From NCBI RefSeq assembly GCF_003626535.1, contig NZ_RBAL01000023.1:1-64000 (forward strand): DNA of 64,000 nt, read 5' to 3'. The notes under the pieces are model-generated. The model was not told the DNA's origin. It saw nothing but the letters and a program-made list of their open reading frames with translations, and did no database searches. Positions 7,701 to 17,695 of this stretch are shown here, piece by piece. The DNA is from Streptomyces hoynatensis. GTDB lineage: Bacteria; Actinomycetota; Actinomycetes; Streptomycetales; Streptomycetaceae. Numbering within the stretch: position 1 is the first letter of the stretch; each line of letters starts with the position of its first letter. A program made the translations under genes and the position numbers.

Positions 7701-9113
7701 ATGACTCTTGCGCGCAGGCGGGCCGCTGCCCGCTTTGCGGCCTCCGCCCTGGCGACCGGCCTGTTCACGGCCGGCGCGATAGCCGCCGCCGGCTCGGCCG
7801 CGGCGGACGAGAACCCGCAGGCCCCCCACGACGGGGGCGCCCTGGCGACCCTCGGGGGCCTGGACATCGCCGCCGAGGTCGAGTACGTCGCCGGCGGCCA
7901 CCACGACTCGATCCCCGGCGGCCTGTTCACGATGAACGTGGAGGACGGCGGGACGATCCAGACCTACTGCATCGACTTCAACACCAGCACGGCCGGCAAC
8001 GCGCACTACAAGGAGACCGGCTGGGACTCCTCGACGCTGGCCGGCAACCCGGACGCCGGCAAGATCCAGTGGATCCTGCAGAACTCCTTCCCCGTGGTCT
8101 CCGACCTGGACCAGCTGGCCGAGGAGTCCGGGGCCGGCCACCTGACCGAGAACACGGCCGCCGCCGCCACCCAGGCCGCCATCTGGCACCTGTCCGACGG
8201 CATCGAGGCCGAGCCGGCCGACGAGGACGGCGCCAAGCTCACCGAGTGGCTGCTCGACAACGCCCAGGACATCGAGGAGCCCAGCCCCTCCCTGACGCTG
8301 TCCCCGAACGCGGTCTCCGGCCAGCCCGGGCAGACCGTCGGCCCGGTCACGGTGAACACCACCGCCGAGTCGGTCACCGTGGTGCCCGACGCGGCCGCCG
8401 CCGAGCAGGGCGTGACCCTGGTCGACGCGGACGGCAACGCCATCGGCGAGGACACCCCCGTCGCCAACGGTGACGAGGTGTACTTCAGCGTCCCGGCCGA
8501 CGCGGCCGACGGCGGCGCCTCGCTGACCGCCACCGCCACCTCCTCCGTCCCGGTCGGCCGCGCCTTCACCGGCGTCGACCAGCAGACCCAGACGATGATC
8601 CTGGCCGGTTCCTCCGACGTGTCGGTGAGCTCCACCGCCACCGCCACCTGGGCGAGCGCGGGCCACCCGTCCGTCGCGGTGGACGCCGAGGAGGTCTGCG
8701 ACGAGGGCGGCGTGAAGGTCACCGCCACCAACAACGGTGACGTGCCCTACACCTTCGAGCTGAACGGCGAGAGCAAGGAGGTCGCCCCGGGCGGCTCCGA
8801 GTCGATCGTGGTCCCGGTCGAGCAGGGCCAGGAGTACGACATCACGGTGGCCAACGCCGTCGAGGGCGCCCAGCCGTTCGAGTTCACCGGCGTGCTGGAC
8901 TGCGGCGCCGACACGGGCACGCCCACCCCGGCCGAGAACCAGCCCTCCACCGACAGCACCGGTGGCTCGGGCGACGACACCGACCTGGCCGAGACCGGTA
9001 GCGGCAGCAACCCGGTCATGATCACCGGCATCGCCGTGGCGCTGCTGGTCGTCGGCGGCGCGGGCGTCTTCTTCATCCGCCGCCGGGGCGCGAACGCCGG
9101 CGCGGGCGAGTGA
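7701..9113 (+). CDS. Thioester-domain surface protein with LAETG sortase signal
   Basis: A 470-aa secreted protein with a signal peptide (residues 1-35). It has a thioester domain in which Cys90 (TYCID) and Gln158 (ATQAAIWHL) would form an internal Cys-Gln thioester. A Ser/Thr-rich beta region follows. The C-terminal sorting signal has LAETG at 429-433, a hydrophobic helix and an RRR tail. LAXTG-type signals are used by actinomycete class E sortases. Thioester domains can bond covalently to amines on target surfaces, so a role in adhesion is inferred. The ATG follows GGAGGGG by nine bases; an in-frame ATG at 7641 lies upstream of the signal peptide and is less likely. No sortase gene is nearby. 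Confidence 0.85.
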   Translation: MTLARRRAAARFAASALATGLFTAGAIAAAGSAAADENPQAPHDGGALATLGGLDIAAEVEYVAGGHHDSIPGGLFTMNVEDGGTIQTYCIDFNTSTAGNAHYKETGWDSSTLAGNPDAGKIQWILQNSFPVVSDLDQLAEESGAGHLTENTAAAATQAAIWHLSDGIEAEPADEDGAKLTEWLLDNAQDIEEPSPSLTLSPNAVSGQPGQTVGPVTVNTTAESVTVVPDAAAAEQGVTLVDADGNAIGEDTPVANGDEVYFSVPADAADGGASLTATATSSVPVGRAFTGVDQQTQTMILAGSSDVSVSSTATATWASAGHPSVAVDAEEVCDEGGVKVTATNNGDVPYTFELNGESKEVAPGGSESIVVPVEQGQEYDITVANAVEGAQPFEFTGVLDCGADTGTPTPAENQPSTDSTGGSGDDTDLAETGSGSNPVMITGIAVALLVVGGAGVFFIRRRGANAGAGE

Positions 9114-9193
9114 GCAGGCCGCGACACGGTTGATCCGGCGCGCTGATCCGGCGCGGGGCCGCGGCTCCGCGCCGGTCACCGGCCGGCGATCCG

Positions 9194-9223
9194 GGTGACG
9201 GGCGGGGACACCCGCCCGTCACC
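9194..9223. terminator. Hairpin terminator (first of two)
   Basis: A perfect 13-bp stem (GGTGACGGGCGGG and its complement) with a GACA loop lies 80 bp after the thioester-protein stop. It is followed almost at once by a second, longer hairpin. Confidence 0.75.
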
Positions 9224-9227
9224 CACC

Positions 9228-9262
9228 GCGAAGGGGCGGGCCCGAGGGGCCCGCCCCTTCGC
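9228..9262. terminator. Hairpin terminator (second of two)
   Basis: A perfect 16-bp stem (9228-9243 with 9247-9262) closes on a 3-nt GAG loop. Placed between the surface-protein gene and ettA, it should separate the two transcription units. Confidence 0.8.
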
Positions 9263-9360
9263 GCTGCCCGGGCCGTTACCGGTTTCCGCCCTGGCAGGGA
9301 CATGCGGCAGGATGGGAACCGCTGCCCCATGACCCTGACTGAGCTGCCGGACGGTTTCTC

Positions 9361-11025
<1,665 letters not shown>

Positions 11026-11028
11026 CCC

Positions 11029-11460
11029 GTGCGACACGTGTTCCAGTGCCCGCTGCGCTGGTCGGACATGGATGCCTTCGGGCACGTCAACAACGTCGTC
11101 TTCCTCAGGTATCTGGAGGAGGCGCGGATCGACTTCATGTTCCGGCTGGCGCGCGAGGCGGCCTCGCCCGGCGCGTTCACCGGGGGCTCGGTCGTGGCCA
11201 GGCACGAGATCGACTACCTGCGTCCGCTGGTGCACCGGCACCGGCCGGTCGCCATCGAGATCTGGGTGGCCAAGCTGGGCGGTGCCTCGGCCACCGTGGC
11301 CTACGAGGTGCGGGACGAGGAGACCCTCTTCGCCCGCGCCTCCACGGTGATCGTGCCCTACGACCTGGAGAAGGCCCGCCCGCGGCGGCTGACGGAGGAG
11401 GAGCGGACCTTCCTGACGCGGTACTGCGACGACGAGGCGGGGAGCGCGTCCGCCGCATGA
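11029..11460 (+). CDS. Hotdog-fold acyl-CoA thioesterase (4HBT/YbgC type)
   Basis: This 143-aa single-domain protein has the 4-hydroxybenzoyl-CoA thioesterase signature RWSDMDAFGHVNNVVFLRYLEEARIDF-like block near residues 9-34. In that block the Asp after the SDMDAFGH motif is the usual catalytic residue. Substrate cannot be predicted; short acyl-CoAs are typical of the family. It starts at GTG three bases after the ettA stop and overlaps the next gene by ATGA. Such a protein often follows ettA in Streptomyces. Confidence 0.88.
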   Translation: MRHVFQCPLRWSDMDAFGHVNNVVFLRYLEEARIDFMFRLAREAASPGAFTGGSVVARHEIDYLRPLVHRHRPVAIEIWVAKLGGASATVAYEVRDEETLFARASTVIVPYDLEKARPRRLTEEERTFLTRYCDDEAGSASAA

Positions 11461-12122
11461 CCGCCGACGCTTCGCCCCGCACCCTGAGCCTGGCCGCGGC
11501 CCAGGACGCCGGGGACCTCGCCGCCTTCCTGGCCAGGCAGCTGCGCTGGGACCGGGCGGCGGCGGCCAGGCTCCAGGCCGACGGCGAGGTGGTGGCGGTC
11601 TTCACCAGGCCCGCGCGCTTCGAGGTCATCGCCGTGCGGCCCTGCCTGCTGCGCGCCCCGGCCCGGCTGGACGTGACGGTCTCGGCGGGCGAGCTGGCCG
11701 AGGCCATCGACGTGGAGCGGGGCGAGTTCACCGTGCCGGGCCAGGTGACGGGGCCGGCCTGGGCCGGGCTGCTGCCCCCGCGCGGCGGCTGGCGGGCCCT
11801 GGGCGAGCCGGCCGCGGAGCGGGTGCGGGAGGCGGCGGGCGCGGTGGTGGCCGAGTTCCGCGCGCGCACCGAGGCCCTGGCGGCGGGCGAGCGCACCAGG
11901 GCCGCCCTCGACGCCCTCGCCGAGGAGATCTGGTCGCGGACGCTGCCGGGCACGCCGCTGCCGCTGCGCGCCGTGCACGCCGCCCACGCCCTCGGCCTCC
12001 TGCGCGCCGCAGGGCCCCTCGCGGTGCTGGCCTGCGGCTCCTGGCTGCGTCTTCGCACGCCGCTGGGCTCGACGGCGGTGCGCCGCGCCGGGCTGCCCGG
12101 CCTGAGCGTCACCCCGCGCTGA
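11457..12122 (+). CDS. Conserved actinomycete protein of unknown function
   Basis: The 221-aa product overlaps the thioesterase gene by 4 bp, so it is the third gene of the ettA unit. It is rich in Ala, Arg and Leu, with alternating amphipathic helices and a central beta-rich part (around VVAVFTRPARFEVIAVRPCLL). No catalytic motif, signal peptide or clear transmembrane helix was recognised. Its codon usage matches the neighbours, so it is probably real. I do not recognise the family. Confidence 0.7.
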   Translation: MTADASPRTLSLAAAQDAGDLAAFLARQLRWDRAAAARLQADGEVVAVFTRPARFEVIAVRPCLLRAPARLDVTVSAGELAEAIDVERGEFTVPGQVTGPAWAGLLPPRGGWRALGEPAAERVREAAGAVVAEFRARTEALAAGERTRAALDALAEEIWSRTLPGTPLPLRAVHAAHALGLLRAAGPLAVLACGSWLRLRTPLGSTAVRRAGLPGLSVTPR

Positions 12123-12174
12123 CCCCCGCGGCCGTCGGGGCCGCGCGGCCCGTCGCGGTCCCGGCGGCCGTCAG

Positions 12175-12206
12175 GGCCCCCGCGGCCGCCGTGGCCTTCG
12201 GGGGCC
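12175..12206. terminator. Possible terminator
   Basis: GGCCCCCG (12175-12182) pairs with CGGGGGCC (12199-12206) around a 16-nt loop, about 50 bp after the unknown gene. The surrounding 12123-12240 stretch has several overlapping GC-rich inverted repeats. Confidence 0.4.
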
Positions 12207-12247
12207 GGTGAGGAAACCGGCACGAGAGAGAAAGGCAGGGAATCCCC

Positions 12248-13423
12248 ATGACCTCAGCCGCTTCCCCGGGTGCCGCCCGGGCGTACGACGTCATCGTCCT
12301 GGGCCTGGGGGCGATGGGCAGTGCCGCGGCCGACCGGCTCGCGGCCCGGGGGAGCCGGGTCCTTGGCCTGGAGCGGTTCACCCCCGCGCACGCCCACGGC
12401 TCCAGCCACGGCGGCTCGCGCATCGTGCGCCAGTCCTACTTCGAGGGCGCCGGGTACGTGCCGCTGCTGCTGCGTTCCTACGAGCTGTTCGAGCGGCTGG
12501 AGCGGGAGACGGGCCGGGAGATCATGCTGCGCTGCGGCGGGCTGATGCTGGGCCGCGAGGACAGCGCGGCCGTGGCCGGCAGCCGCCACTCGGCCGCCGT
12601 GTGGGACCTGCCGCACGAGCTGCTGGACGCCGCCGAGATCCGCCGCCGCTTCCCGGCCTTCGCGCCCGGGAAGGACGTGGTGGGGCTGTACGAGGAGCGC
12701 GCCGGGCTGGTGCGCCCCGAGGAGACCGTGCGGGCGCAGCTGCAGCTGGCCGCGGCGGCCGGCGCGGAGCTGCGGTTCGGGGAACCCGCCGCGGGCTGGC
12801 GGGCGCTGCCGGGCGGCGGGGTCGAGGTGCGGACCGCGGAGGGCAGCTACGCCGCGGACCACCTGGTGATATGCCCGGGCGCCTGGGCCCCCGAGCTGCT
12901 GGCCGACCTGGGGCTGCCGCTGCGCGTGGAGCGGCAGCTGATGTTCTGGTTCCAGCCGGCCGGCGGGGTCGGCCCCTACCTGCCCGAGCGGCACCCGATC
13001 TACATCTGGGAGGACCCCACGGGCTCGCAGATCTACGGCTTTCCCGCGATCGACGGCCCCGAGGGCGGCGTGAAGGGCGCGTTCTTCCGCAGCGGGGCCG
13101 AGTGCACCCCCGACACCATCGACCGCACCGTGTACCCGGAGGAGATCGAGGAGTTCGCCACGTACCTCGGGGCCAGGCTGCCCGGCCTGCCGGGGCGGCT
13201 GGTGCGCGCGGCGACCTGCATGTACACCACGACGCCCGACGAGCACTTCGTGATCGCCCCGCACCCGCGGCACCCCGCGGTGACGGTGGCCTGCGGCTTC
13301 TCCGGGCACGGCTTCAAGTTCGCCCCCGTGGTGGGCGAGATCCTGGCCGATCTCGCGCTGACCGGCGAAACCGCCCACCCCATCGGCATGTTCCGGCCGG
13401 AGCGGCTGACCGGCGCCGCGTAG
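12248..13423 (+). CDS. solA: N-methyl-L-tryptophan/monomeric sarcosine oxidase-like flavoenzyme
   Basis: A 391-aa FAD-dependent amine oxidase. The N-terminal dinucleotide-binding motif is VLGLGAMGSAAADRLAARG (residues 17-35). The substrate-domain motif SSHGGSRIVRQSY follows. Cys324, in CMYTTTPDEHF, matches the cysteine that binds FAD covalently in monomeric sarcosine oxidase. These enzymes demethylate sarcosine or N-methyl amino acids, giving formaldehyde and hydrogen peroxide. Length is typical of the family (about 390). Substrate choice between sarcosine and N-methyltryptophan cannot be settled from sequence. The ribosome site (AGAAAGGCAGGG) lies just upstream. Confidence 0.88.
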   Translation: MTSAASPGAARAYDVIVLGLGAMGSAAADRLAARGSRVLGLERFTPAHAHGSSHGGSRIVRQSYFEGAGYVPLLLRSYELFERLERETGREIMLRCGGLMLGREDSAAVAGSRHSAAVWDLPHELLDAAEIRRRFPAFAPGKDVVGLYEERAGLVRPEETVRAQLQLAAAAGAELRFGEPAAGWRALPGGGVEVRTAEGSYAADHLVICPGAWAPELLADLGLPLRVERQLMFWFQPAGGVGPYLPERHPIYIWEDPTGSQIYGFPAIDGPEGGVKGAFFRSGAECTPDTIDRTVYPEEIEEFATYLGARLPGLPGRLVRAATCMYTTTPDEHFVIAPHPRHPAVTVACGFSGHGFKFAPVVGEILADLALTGETAHPIGMFRPERLTGAA

Positions 13424-13541
13424 CCGCCCGGGCCCGCGCCCCGGGCCGGTCCCCGGGTGCGGGCCCGGGCGCGGCTCCCCGGTGCCGGCCGCGCCCCGGG
13501 GAGCCTGCGGCGCTTTCCGGGGCGTCTGCGACCATGGGGGA

Positions 13542-13925
13542 GTGACCGAGGAGCAGTCGTTCTACGCGCAGGTCGGCGGCGAGGAGACCTTCACCAAGCT
13601 CGTCCGCGTCTTCTACGAGGGCGTTGCCCAGGACCCGGTGCTGCGGCCGCTGTACCCGGAGGAGGACCTGGGCCCGGCCGAGGAGCGGCTGCGGCTCTTC
13701 CTGATGCAGTACTGGGGCGGGCCGCGCACCTACGGCGACACCCGCGGGCACCCGCGGCTGCGGATGCGGCACGCGCCCTTCCGCGTGGACCGGGCCGCGC
13801 ACGACGCCTGGCTGCGGCACATGCGGCACGCGGTGGACGCGCTGGGGCTCGACCCCGAGCACGAGCGGCAGCTGTGGGACTACCTGGTCTACGCGGCCGC
13901 CTCGATGGTCAACACCCCCGGCTGA
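13542..13925 (+). CDS. glbO: Group II truncated haemoglobin (trHbO)
   Basis: The 127-aa globin starts at GTG 13542 (MTEEQSFYAQVGG). Upstream in-frame codons have no globin similarity. The YAQVGGEETFTKLVRVFYEGV start, LYPEEDL, QYWGGPRTYGDTRGHPRLRMRHAPF block and AHDAWLRHM helix match trHbO proteins, including the proximal His region (LRMRHAPF) and the group II Trp of helix G. In the family it binds oxygen or NO and helps against oxidative or nitrosative stress. It probably has its own transcript, and a hairpin follows. Confidence 0.92.
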   Translation: MTEEQSFYAQVGGEETFTKLVRVFYEGVAQDPVLRPLYPEEDLGPAEERLRLFLMQYWGGPRTYGDTRGHPRLRMRHAPFRVDRAAHDAWLRHMRHAVDALGLDPEHERQLWDYLVYAAASMVNTPG

Positions 13926-14014
13926 CCGGCCGGCTCACCCCCCCGGGGCGGCGGCGAGGGCCGCGCGCCCCGGCTTTCACGCCGGCGAGGGCCGCGCGCC
14001 TCCGGACAAGCCGC

Positions 14015-14040
14015 GGCCCCGGGGGGAGTTCCCCGGGGCC
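14015..14040. terminator. Bidirectional terminator between convergent genes
   Basis: GGCCCCGGGG (14015-14024) pairs with CCCCGGGGCC (14031-14040) around GGAGTT. It separates the plus-strand globin gene from the minus-strand ABC permease gene. Confidence 0.7.
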
Positions 14041-14068
14041 GGCGCGGTGGGCGTGCGCCCTGCGGGCG

Positions 14069-15133
14069 TTACGCGTCGTCCCAGCGGAAGAGGCGGGAGG
14101 CGAGCGCGGTCAGCACGGCGGCGAACAGCAGCAGCCCGCCGAGCGTCGGCAGCGCGGCGCCCCAGCCCTGCCCGCGGCTCAGCACGTCCTGCAGGGCCTG
14201 CGTCAGGTGCTTGAGCGGCAGGATGTTGGAGAGGGTCCGCAGCCAGGAGGGCATCGCGTCGTTCGGGAAGAAGGAGCCGGAGACGAAGGCCATCGGCAGG
14301 ATGACCAGCTGGAGCGCGCCGTTGGCGGCCTCCTCCGTCTTCGCCCAGGCGCCTATCAGCAGGCCGATCGACATGAAGGCCAGCGTCCCGGTGGCCACCA
14401 GCGGCAGCGCGAGCCACCAGTAGCCGGTCAGGTGCAGGCCGTAGAAGGGGATGCAGGCCACGCCCACGAAGATGGCGACCTGGAGGAAGGCGATCGCCAG
14501 GCTCACCCCGACCCGCGCCCCGATCACCGTGCCGGGGCTGACGGGCGCCAGCCACAGCCGCCTGAGGATGCGCTTCTTGCGCCAGTTGACGAGCGTGAAG
14601 GCCGACATGTACGCCGCGCCCTGGGCGATCGCCCAGCCGAGCAGGCCGGGGGTCAGGTACTGGATCGGCTTGACGGACTTGTCCTCGACCTGGTCGGTGG
14701 CCAGTTCGAAGGCGGGTGGCTGCCCCGTGGCGGCGACGTTGGCGCTCTGCACGATGGACTGCATCAGGCCCTGCACGGTGCCCGCGGTCGTCGCGTCTGC
14801 GGCCGAGTACCGCATCTCGATGCGGCCGTCCTCCTCCCAGACCGCCGCGTCCGCGTCGCCCTGCCGCACGTCCTCCAGGGCTGCCTCGCGGTCGGCGGAC
14901 TTCACCAGCGTGAGCACGTCGGACAGCGCCGCCAGCTCCTCGTCCGGCATGTCGTCGAGCACCGCGACGTCGCCGACCTGGACCCAGGTGGACTTGGTCA
15001 GCGAGTCGCTCTGGAACAGGGCTCCGAAGAGGGCGAGGAACAACAGGGGGAAGAGCAGCGTGAAGAAGACCGCCGTGCGGTCCCGCAGCAGGCCGAGCGT
15101 CATCGCCCGGGAGAGAGAGCGGAAGGCGGTCAC
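14069..15133 (-). CDS. ABC-2 type transporter permease
   Basis: A 354-aa inner-membrane permease of an ABC exporter. It has one hydrophobic helix near the N-terminus (AVFFTLLFPLLFLALFGALF), an extracytoplasmic region of about 150 residues, and then five C-terminal helices, the ABC-2 layout. The motif around PISPGTVIGAR-like residues (VSPGTVIGARVGVS) is characteristic. GTG 15133 overlaps the TGA of the ATPase gene, making a coupled pair. In the family such systems export drugs, lipids or polymers; the cargo here is unknown. Confidence 0.88.
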   Translation of the reverse strand: MTAFRSLSRAMTLGLLRDRTAVFFTLLFPLLFLALFGALFQSDSLTKSTWVQVGDVAVLDDMPDEELAALSDVLTLVKSADREAALEDVRQGDADAAVWEEDGRIEMRYSAADATTAGTVQGLMQSIVQSANVAATGQPPAFELATDQVEDKSVKPIQYLTPGLLGWAIAQGAAYMSAFTLVNWRKKRILRRLWLAPVSPGTVIGARVGVSLAIAFLQVAIFVGVACIPFYGLHLTGYWWLALPLVATGTLAFMSIGLLIGAWAKTEEAANGALQLVILPMAFVSGSFFPNDAMPSWLRTLSNILPLKHLTQALQDVLSRGQGWGAALPTLGGLLLFAAVLTALASRLFRWDDA

Positions 15134-15864
15134 TCGCGGTACTCCCGTCCGGTCAGCTGGAGGAAGACGTCCTCCAGGTTGTGCACGCCGAGTTCCGCCA
15201 CGAGGTCCGCGGGCCGGCCGACCCGCAGGATGCGCCCGGCGTCCATGATGGCCACCCGGTCGCAGAGGGTCTCCGCCTCGTCCAGGTAGTGGGTGGTGAG
15301 CACGACCGTGCGGCCCGCGGAGTTGATCTGCCGCAGCAGGTCCCACAGGTTGCGCCTGGCCTGTGGGTCGAGGCCGGTCGTCGGCTCGTCGAGGAAGAGC
15401 AGTTCCGGGTCGTGGACCAGGGCGCAGGCGATGGAGAGGCGCTGGGCCTGGCCGCCGGACAGTTTGTTGTCGCGAACATCGCGCTTCTCGGCCAGGCCGA
15501 CGCTCTCCAGCATCGCGTCCGCCCGCTCGGTGCCGACGCCGTACAGCGCGGCGAAGGTGTGTATCTGCTCGCGCGCGGTGAGCTTGTCGAAGAACGCCGA
15601 GGCCTGGAGCTGCACGCCTATGCGGCGCAGCAGCGCCGGGTCGCGCGGCCAGGAGGGCTGCCCGAGCAGCCTGGCGCTGCCCTCGTCCGGCTCGCGCAGG
15701 CCCTCGATCATCTCCATGGTGGTCGTCTTGCCCGCGCCGTTCGGTCCGAGGATGCCGTAGAACTCGCCACGGCGGACCTCGAACGTCACCCCGTCCACGG
15801 CCTGCACATCCCCGTACCGCTTGCGCAGTCCCTCGACCGCGATAGCGGCTGTGTCGTCTGTCAC
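15130..15864 (-). CDS. ABC-2 exporter ATP-binding protein
   Basis: A 244-aa ATPase with Walker A GPNGAGKTTTMEMIEG, Q-loop IGVQLQASAFFDKLT, signature LSGGQAQR, Walker B LLFLDEPTTGLD and H-loop TTHYLDEAE. This is the DrrA/NodI-like type of ABC exporter ATPase. It is the first gene of the pair and overlaps the permease by GTGA. Start is GTG. Only 28 bp separate its start from the end of the FHA gene on the same strand, so readthrough is possible. Confidence 0.93.
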   Translation of the reverse strand: MTDDTAAIAVEGLRKRYGDVQAVDGVTFEVRRGEFYGILGPNGAGKTTTMEMIEGLREPDEGSARLLGQPSWPRDPALLRRIGVQLQASAFFDKLTAREQIHTFAALYGVGTERADAMLESVGLAEKRDVRDNKLSGGQAQRLSIACALVHDPELLFLDEPTTGLDPQARRNLWDLLRQINSAGRTVVLTTHYLDEAETLCDRVAIMDAGRILRVGRPADLVAELGVHNLEDVFLQLTGREYRE

Positions 15865-15892
15865 GCGTGCGATAGTAGTCGCACCTGGGAAC

Positions 15893-17023
15893 TCAGTTTC
15901 GATACAGGGTCAGGGTCGTCCACGCCCCGATGTGCACCCGGTCCCCCTCCCGCAGCGGCACTGGGACGAACGGCTGGATCGGGTCCTCGGCCATGTTGAC
16001 CGTGGTGCCGTTCGTCGAGTCCTGGTCGATCACCGCCCAGGAGGCGTCGGGCTGCTGGACCAGGATGGCGTGCTGGTGCGAGACGCCCGGGTCCTCGGGC
16101 GGGCGCGAGAGGTCGATGTCGGGCGACTCCCCGGTGGACTGGCGGCGGCGGCCGATGGTCACCTGCGGCCCGTTCAGCGGGAGTTGCTGCTCCGGGGCGT
16201 AGGCGGGCAGCTGGAGCTGGGCCGCCTCGGGGCCCGAGCGCCGCATCATTGCCTGGAAGTACTCCGGGTCGGGGCCGATGGTCACCACCCAGCTCCCGGT
16301 GCCCCCGGGCTGCGGGGGGCCGCCGGCGTTCGGATGCCCCTGGGCCCCGGGGTGACCCGGGCCAGGCTGGCCGGGGTACGGCGGCGGCGCGGGCTGCCGG
16401 CCCTGCGGGGGCAGCGGGCCGCCGGGCGGCGGCAGCACCCAGTCGCCGGTCGGCTGCGGCGGCGCGGGCGCCTGCGGCCGGCCGTACATGGGCTGGTCCA
16501 TGCCGGGCGGCGGGCCCTGCTGCTGCGGGGCGGGCGGCAGGTACGTCGTAGGGGAGTTCGTCAGGAAGTTGAACCTGCACTCCTCGCAGAACGGGGCCTG
16601 CCCCTCGCGCGGCGTGCGGCACTGCGGGCACAGCTGCGGCGGGCCGCCCATCGGGCCCCCCATCGGCCCGCCGCCCGGTCCCACCGGGGGGATCTGCGCG
16701 GTCGCGGGACCCGGCTCGGGGAAGCCGGGCGGGCCGGGGTGGCCCGGGTAGCCGCCGGACTGCTGCGGCCCGGGGAACGCCTGCGTCGGGGCGCCCGGGC
16801 CCTGGTAGCCCACCGGGGCCGGGGGCTCGGCGTCCGCCGAGCCGGGGTAGGGCGGCGGGGACCAGCCGCCGGCCGCGGGCGGCTGCGGGGCGCCCGGCTG
16901 GCCGGGGAAGCCCTGCGGGGGCGGCGGAGGCGGAGGGGCGACGGCGGGGGAGAGCATGCGGTGGCCGCACACCTCGCACCACTCGTCGGCCACCGACTGG
17001 TGGCCGTTCGGGCATGTCGGCAT
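15893..17023 (-). CDS. Zinc-ribbon/FHA phosphopeptide-binding protein
   Basis: This 376-aa protein has an N-terminal zinc ribbon (CPNGH...CEVCG). A long Pro/Gly/Gln-rich disordered linker holds a second zinc ribbon (CPQC...CEEC). The C-terminal FHA domain carries VTIGRRRQS, GVSHQHAIL and DQDSTNGTTVN, the Arg/Ser/His/Asn set that reads phosphothreonine. FHA proteins are typical partners of Ser/Thr kinases. A pknG-type kinase and a PP2C phosphatase, both also carrying zinc ribbons, lie 11 kb away on the same strand beyond a sugar operon. By analogy with mycobacterial GarA it could be a PknG substrate or effector, but no GarA-type ETTS motif was noticed. Confidence 0.88.
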   Translation of the reverse strand: MPTCPNGHQSVADEWCEVCGHRMLSPAVAPPPPPPPQGFPGQPGAPQPPAAGGWSPPPYPGSADAEPPAPVGYQGPGAPTQAFPGPQQSGGYPGHPGPPGFPEPGPATAQIPPVGPGGGPMGGPMGGPPQLCPQCRTPREGQAPFCEECRFNFLTNSPTTYLPPAPQQQGPPPGMDQPMYGRPQAPAPPQPTGDWVLPPPGGPLPPQGRQPAPPPYPGQPGPGHPGAQGHPNAGGPPQPGGTGSWVVTIGPDPEYFQAMMRRSGPEAAQLQLPAYAPEQQLPLNGPQVTIGRRRQSTGESPDIDLSRPPEDPGVSHQHAILVQQPDASWAVIDQDSTNGTTVNMAEDPIQPFVPVPLREGDRVHIGAWTTLTLYRN

Positions 17024-17573
17024 GTGACTGCCTCCCCTTACGTCACGTCGTCACTCGTTCGCTCGACTTCCGATTCTGCTGATGGTGGTGCCGGGCGTGG
17101 GGTGTTGTCCAGGGCTGTGTGCCCGGGGTCACTCCGGGGGCGGCCCGGGGCGGGGCCTGGGCGCCGCCCTCTCCGGCCGGCTCTCCCGGGACGTCCCGCC
17201 GGCCCGGCGGGCGCCGCACCTCGGCCGCCTGCCGTCCGCCCGGTCCTTCTCCGGCCCCTCTTCTGCGGTGTTTCCGCGGCCGTTGGGGGTCGTCGGCGGT
17301 CTTCGGCGGTCTCCGGCGGCCGTCCGGTGGCGCCGGCGGAACAGTACCCGCGGCGGGCCCTCTCGCGTCCCCGCCTGTCCCGGGGCGCCCGGCCCCGGGC
17401 GCCGGCCCGCCGGGAGGAGTCAGGGAAACGCGAGGGAAACGCCTGGGAAATGCGCGGGCGGCGGGCGCGACGCCTCGCGGTCACATGCTCGAAACCCGCC
17501 TCCCACCCTACGTGCGGACGCGCCCACGCTCCGTGGCAACCGTCCACGCAGCGTCAGCCCTTCACTGCTTGGC
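17024..17573. other. Gene-free region between FHA gene and sugar operon
   Basis: This GC-rich stretch holds no gene I can support. A 169-codon minus-strand frame (17038-17547) is Arg/Gly-rich and low in complexity. It contains degenerate direct repeats of the type CGGCGGTCT around 17290-17330. The left end should carry the FHA promoter. In related genomes, as I recall, a vWA-domain gene is commonly found beside such FHA genes; none is visible here. Confidence 0.5.
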
Positions 17574-17620
17574 GCGAGCAAATCGCTCGCCTGAGGCCCC
17601 CCGCTCTGCTCACACGAGCA
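17574..17620 (+). promoter_or_regulatory. Two candidate SorC operators upstream of the sugar operon
   Basis: GCGAGC-AAATC-GCTCGC (17574-17590) and TGCTC-ACAC-GAGCA (17607-17620) are inverted repeats. They share the half-sequence CGAGCAAA. They lie 106 and 76 bp upstream of the first operon gene, which encodes the binding protein. The operon encodes its own SorC regulator, so autoregulation through these sites is inferred. Confidence 0.5.
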
Positions 17621-17695
17621 AAAAAACCAGCATCCGTTGTCTCCGGCGCGTTTCCGGCCCTATCGTCCTCGCCCAGAACGACCTCAGGAGGCCAT

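Noticed and set aside
17038..17547. Minus-strand frame considered as a remnant of a vWA-domain gene
   Set aside because: No MIDAS (DxSxS) motif or hydrophobic strand pattern; low-complexity.
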